This document shows positions 61,065-64,000 of a stretch of DNA of 64,000 bases, in pieces (positions within the stretch are counted from its first letter, which is position 1; each line of letters opens with the position of its first letter). The notes below the pieces were generated by a model. That model saw only the letters and a program-made list of their open reading frames with translations. It was not told the origin of the DNA and did not search any database. This DNA comes from Roseicella frigidaeris (lineage in GTDB: Bacteria; Pseudomonadota; Alphaproteobacteria; Acetobacterales; Acetobacteraceae), in contig NZ_QLIX01000004.1 of assembly GCF_003258945.1 (NCBI RefSeq), positions 186,001-250,000 of the forward strand. Direction: 5' to 3'. Made by a program: the position numbers and the translations under genes.

Positions 61065-63047
61065 ATGTCCGTCGATCCCCGCCGCCTGGCGCATGCGATC
61101 CGCTTCCTCGCCATGGATGCCTGCGAGCGCGTCGGCGAAGGCCATCCGGGCACGCCGCTCGGCGCCGCCGAGACCGCGACGGCGCTGTTCACCCGGCACC
61201 TGAAATTCAACCCTGCCGATCCGCTCTGGTTCGACCGCGACCGCTTCGTGCTCTCCGCGGGCCATGGCTCGATGCTGCTCTACGCGCTGCTGCACCTCAC
61301 CGGCTATGCCGGCATGCCGATCGAGGCGATCCGCAGCTTCCGCGAGCTCGGCTCACCCTGCGAAGGGCATCCGGAATACTGCCCGGCGCATGGCATCGAG
61401 GCGACGACGGGGCCACTCGGCCAGGGCGTCGCCAATGCCGCCGGCATGGCGGTCGCCGAAGCCTTCCTCGCCGCGCAGCTCGGGCCCGGGATCGTCGATC
61501 ATCGCAGCTACGCCATCCTCGGGGATGGCTGCCTGCAGGAAGGCGTGGCGCAGGAGGTCACCTCCCTGGCGGGGCATCTGCGTCTCGGCAAGCTGTGCTG
61601 GCTGTGGGACGACAACCGCATGACCGATGACGGCGCCATCGGCATCGCGCAGAGCGAGGATCTGCCCGCGCGCTTCCGCGCCGCCCACTGGCAGGTGCTG
61701 GAGGTGGACGGCCACGACATCGACGCGGTGGATGCCGCGCTGCGCCTGGCGCGGCGCGATCCGCGGCCGAGTTTCATCGCCTGCCGCACCATCATCGGCC
61801 GTGGCCTGCCGGACATCGAGGGCACCAGGGCGGCGCATAGCGGCAAGCTCACGCGGGCGCTGACGGATGCGGCGCGCCGGGCGCTGGACTGGCCGCATCC
61901 CGCCTTCGAGATCCCCGCCGAGATCGCCGCGGCCTGGCGCGAGGCCGGGCGGCGCAGCCTGCCGCAATACGAGGCCTGGCAGGGCCGCGTGGCCGCGCTC
62001 CCAAAGGAGAAGCGCCGCCTGCTGGACCGGCTGCGGGAGGGCCGCCTGCCAGAGGGCTGGCAGGACGGGCTGCGCGCCTATGCCGGCCGCGCCGCGGCGG
62101 AGGGCCTGACCCAGCATGGCTGGAAGACCTGCGGCGAGTTGGTCGATCTCGCCGCCGCGGCGATCCCCGAGATGCTCGCCGGCGCGCCGGACCTGGAGGC
62201 AGCGACGCAGCACAAGCGCCGGCTCCACGCCTTCACCGCCGAGGACCGCGCCGGCCGCTACCTGCATTACGGCGTGCGCGAGCATGCGATGGGATCGATG
62301 CTGAACGGCATCGCCGCGCATGGCGGCGTGGTGCCCTCCGGCGTGACCTATCTGGTCTTCTCGGATTACGAGCGGCCGGCCTTCCGCATGGCGGCGATGA
62401 TGGGCCTGCCGGTCCTCTTCGCCTTCACCCATGACAGCATCGGCATCGGCCGCAACGGGCCGACGCATCAGCCTGTCGAATATCTGGCCTCGCTGCGCGC
62501 CATCCCCAACCTGCTGGTCTTCCGCCCCGCCGATGCCGTGGAAGCGGCGGAATGCTGGGAGCTGGCGATCGGCCATCGCAGCGGCCCGTCCTGCCTGATC
62601 TTCGCCCGCCAGCCGCAGGAGGCGGTGCGGCGCGAGGCCGGCGGGAACCGCAGCGCCCGCGGCGCCTATGTCCTCGCCGAGGCGGAAGGCGGGCCGCGCG
62701 CGGCAACCCTCCTGGCGACGGGCACGGAGGTCGCGCTGGCGCTGCGGGCGCGCGCCCTCCTGGCCGCCGAAGGGCTGCCCGTCGCCGTCGTCTCCATGCC
62801 CTGCTGGGAGCTGTTCGAGCAGCAACCGCGGGACTACCGCGCCGCCGTGCTTGGCGATGCGCCGCGCATCGGGGTGGAAGCCGCGGTGCGGCTCGGCTGG
62901 GATCGCTGGATCGGACCGGAGGGGGCGTTCATCGGCATGTCCGGCTTCGGGGCCTCGGGCGCCGAGGATGATCTCTGGCGCCATTTCGGCATCACCGCCG
63001 AGGCGGTTGCCGCGGCGGCCAGGGACCAGGCGGCGGGACCGGCGTGA
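61065..63047 (+). CDS. tkt: Transketolase, full length
   Basis: A 660-residue complete transketolase: MDACERVGEGHPGTPLG, SAGHGSMLLYALLHLTGY, ATTGPLGQGVANAAGMA, ILGDGCLQEG (TPP/Mg), HYGVREHAMGSMLNG and HDSIGIGRNGPTHQPVE. GGAGGA precedes ATG. It is divergent from the LysR gene and separate from the split transketolase on the other strand, so this region encodes two transketolases. Interconverts pentose-phosphate and glycolytic sugars. Confidence 0.92.
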   Translation: MSVDPRRLAHAIRFLAMDACERVGEGHPGTPLGAAETATALFTRHLKFNPADPLWFDRDRFVLSAGHGSMLLYALLHLTGYAGMPIEAIRSFRELGSPCEGHPEYCPAHGIEATTGPLGQGVANAAGMAVAEAFLAAQLGPGIVDHRSYAILGDGCLQEGVAQEVTSLAGHLRLGKLCWLWDDNRMTDDGAIGIAQSEDLPARFRAAHWQVLEVDGHDIDAVDAALRLARRDPRPSFIACRTIIGRGLPDIEGTRAAHSGKLTRALTDAARRALDWPHPAFEIPAEIAAAWREAGRRSLPQYEAWQGRVAALPKEKRRLLDRLREGRLPEGWQDGLRAYAGRAAAEGLTQHGWKTCGELVDLAAAAIPEMLAGAPDLEAATQHKRRLHAFTAEDRAGRYLHYGVREHAMGSMLNGIAAHGGVVPSGVTYLVFSDYERPAFRMAAMMGLPVLFAFTHDSIGIGRNGPTHQPVEYLASLRAIPNLLVFRPADAVEAAECWELAIGHRSGPSCLIFARQPQEAVRREAGGNRSARGAYVLAEAEGGPRAATLLATGTEVALALRARALLAAEGLPVAVVSMPCWELFEQQPRDYRAAVLGDAPRIGVEAAVRLGWDRWIGPEGAFIGMSGFGASGAEDDLWRHFGITAEAVAAAARDQAAGPA

Positions 63048-63099
63048 CGAAGACTGCGGAGCAAACCGGAAGCCCGTGATGAGCGGCCAGGCGAGCCCC

Positions 63100-64000
63100 T
63101 CAGGCGGCGGCGCGGCCCGGAACCAGCCTGACGCCGCGCGGCGCCGCGATCCAGATCGCGGCCGCGGACACCACGCACAGCAGGACGGCCAGGAGGAAGG
63201 AAAGGTCGTAGCGTCCGGTCGCGTCATGGACCGCGCCGGCGACCCAGGGGCCGGCGGCCCCGCCCGCGATCATCGCGACGTTGAGGGTGCCGAAGATGGT
63301 GCCGAAATGCGGCCCCTCGAAGATCTCCGCGACGATCGGCCCCATCACCGAGGTCAGCGCGTAGCCGAGCAACCCCTGGGAGAGGACCATCACCCAGAGC
63401 AGCGCCGGCGACGGCACATGGCCGAGCGCGATCAGCGTGGCGTAGCAGACCGCGAAGCCGAGGCAGCCGATCGACCACACCCACTCGCGCCCGATACGGT
63501 CCGACAGCGCGCCGAGGCCGATCTGCCCGGGAATGGCCACGACGGCGACGATGCCGAGGGCCCAGGCGCCCACGGCGGGGCTTAACCCGATCTCGACCAG
63601 ATACTTCGTCTGGTGGACCTGCACGGCATACCAGGCGAAGAGCGCACAGGAATAGCCCAGCGCAATCCACCAGAAGCGGCCCGTCCGGACCGCCTTCGCC
63701 AGGGTCCACTCGACCGATGCCCAGGCCGGATCCACGATGTTCGCGCCGCGCCGAGAACCGGCGGGACCCGCGGCGCGTGCCGCACCATCCGGCAGCAGGC
63801 CGATATCCTCCGGGCGGCGCCGCACCAGGAGGGCCAGCGGACCGATGACCACCAGCACGAGCAGGCCCATGGCCCGGCAGGCCGCCCGCCAGCCATCCCG
63901 GTCGATGGCCGCCTGGAACCAGGGCAGCAACACCACCGCGCCGGCGCCGACGCCCGCGAAGGCGAGGCCGATGGCCATGGCGCGGCGGCGGACGAACCAG
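63100..64000 (-). CDS. MFS transporter, C-terminal part
   Basis: About 300 residues of a major facilitator permease; the frame is open to the window edge (WFVRRRAMAIGLAFAGVGAG before the internal ATG at 63978), so the N-terminal ~4 helices are outside. GALSDRIGREWVW is the loop 8-9 motif, and the final GRAAA ends 52 bases from the transketolase stop. Resembles oxalate/formate and organic acid MFS members. Confidence 0.85.
   Translation of the reverse strand, partial: WFVRRRAMAIGLAFAGVGAGAVVLLPWFQAAIDRDGWRAACRAMGLLVLVVIGPLALLVRRRPEDIGLLPDGAARAAGPAGSRRGANIVDPAWASVEWTLAKAVRTGRFWWIALGYSCALFAWYAVQVHQTKYLVEIGLSPAVGAWALGIVAVVAIPGQIGLGALSDRIGREWVWSIGCLGFAVCYATLIALGHVPSPALLWVMVLSQGLLGYALTSVMGPIVAEIFEGPHFGTIFGTLNVAMIAGGAAGPWVAGAVHDATGRYDLSFLLAVLLCVVSAAAIWIAAPRGVRLVPGRAAA

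Noticed and set aside
1-64000. CRISPR arrays, tRNA or rRNA genes, replication origin
   Set aside because: No regularly spaced direct repeats, tRNA cloverleaf with CCA-type end, or rRNA-like blocks were noticed on either strand.

Overview
The window is very GC-rich bacterial DNA with dense genes, ATGA/GTGA/TGATG stop-start overlaps and GGAGG-type ribosome sites. The gene content (many TRAP and Bug/TctC substrate-binding proteins, DUF3649/PepSY/DUF3325 iron genes, HWE kinase, RraA-like aldolases) suggests an alphaproteobacterium, most like the Acetobacteraceae (Roseomonas group). That assignment is inference from style and content; there is no rRNA gene to confirm it. I saw no tRNA, rRNA, CRISPR array or replication origin.

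Layout. 1-12.5 kb: end of a PLP dehydratase, uppP, two TakP-like TRAP binding proteins without permeases, a DUF1275 membrane protein, a catabolic run on the minus strand (MmgE/PrpD, D-2-hydroxyacid dehydrogenase, a decarboxylase split into two TPP subunits, an SDR), a SugE/Gdx exporter with a guanidine-II-like hairpin, a sugar isomerase-like barrel, and a TauE-type exporter facing a LysR gene. 12.5-20.5 kb: an ABC-2 exporter pair, a four-gene iron-uptake operon (DUF3649, PepSY, DUF3325, DUF4198) behind a Fur box, two overlapping genes for degenerate EAL-like proteins, and a PPP-type phosphatase. 20.6-22 kb: an HldE-like heptose kinase whose nucleotidyltransferase half has lost its signature.

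22-44.6 kb is an accessory region, less uniform in base composition, with relics of an integrase, IS3 and IS701 elements. It holds an HpcH aldolase with a reductase, four Bug/TctC binding proteins without TctA/TctB, two separate RraA-LysR divergent cassettes, an HWE histidine kinase, hyuA-hyuB, a TonB siderophore receptor with a PepSY reductase-like protein, a glutamate dehydrogenase remnant, and a secreted protein made of 36-residue repeats.

44.6-64 kb: an enolase-superfamily dehydratase/racemase, glucokinase, an HxlR regulator with three perfect palindromic operators ahead of a MATE efflux gene, a 3-hydroxyacyl-CoA dehydrogenase, an M20 amidohydrolase, and a papain-like protease (interrupted by one in-frame stop) facing a chagasin-like inhibitor gene. 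Last comes a sugar-acid-type catabolic operon (SDR, split transketolase, complete TRAP transporter, amidohydrolase) with a LysR gene, a divergent full-length transketolase and an MFS permease cut by the window edge.

A family of small intergenic hairpin elements recurs at five places. Each has a conserved left block, a stem of variable sequence, and a right block ending GATCTGCTCTAG or a variant of it.
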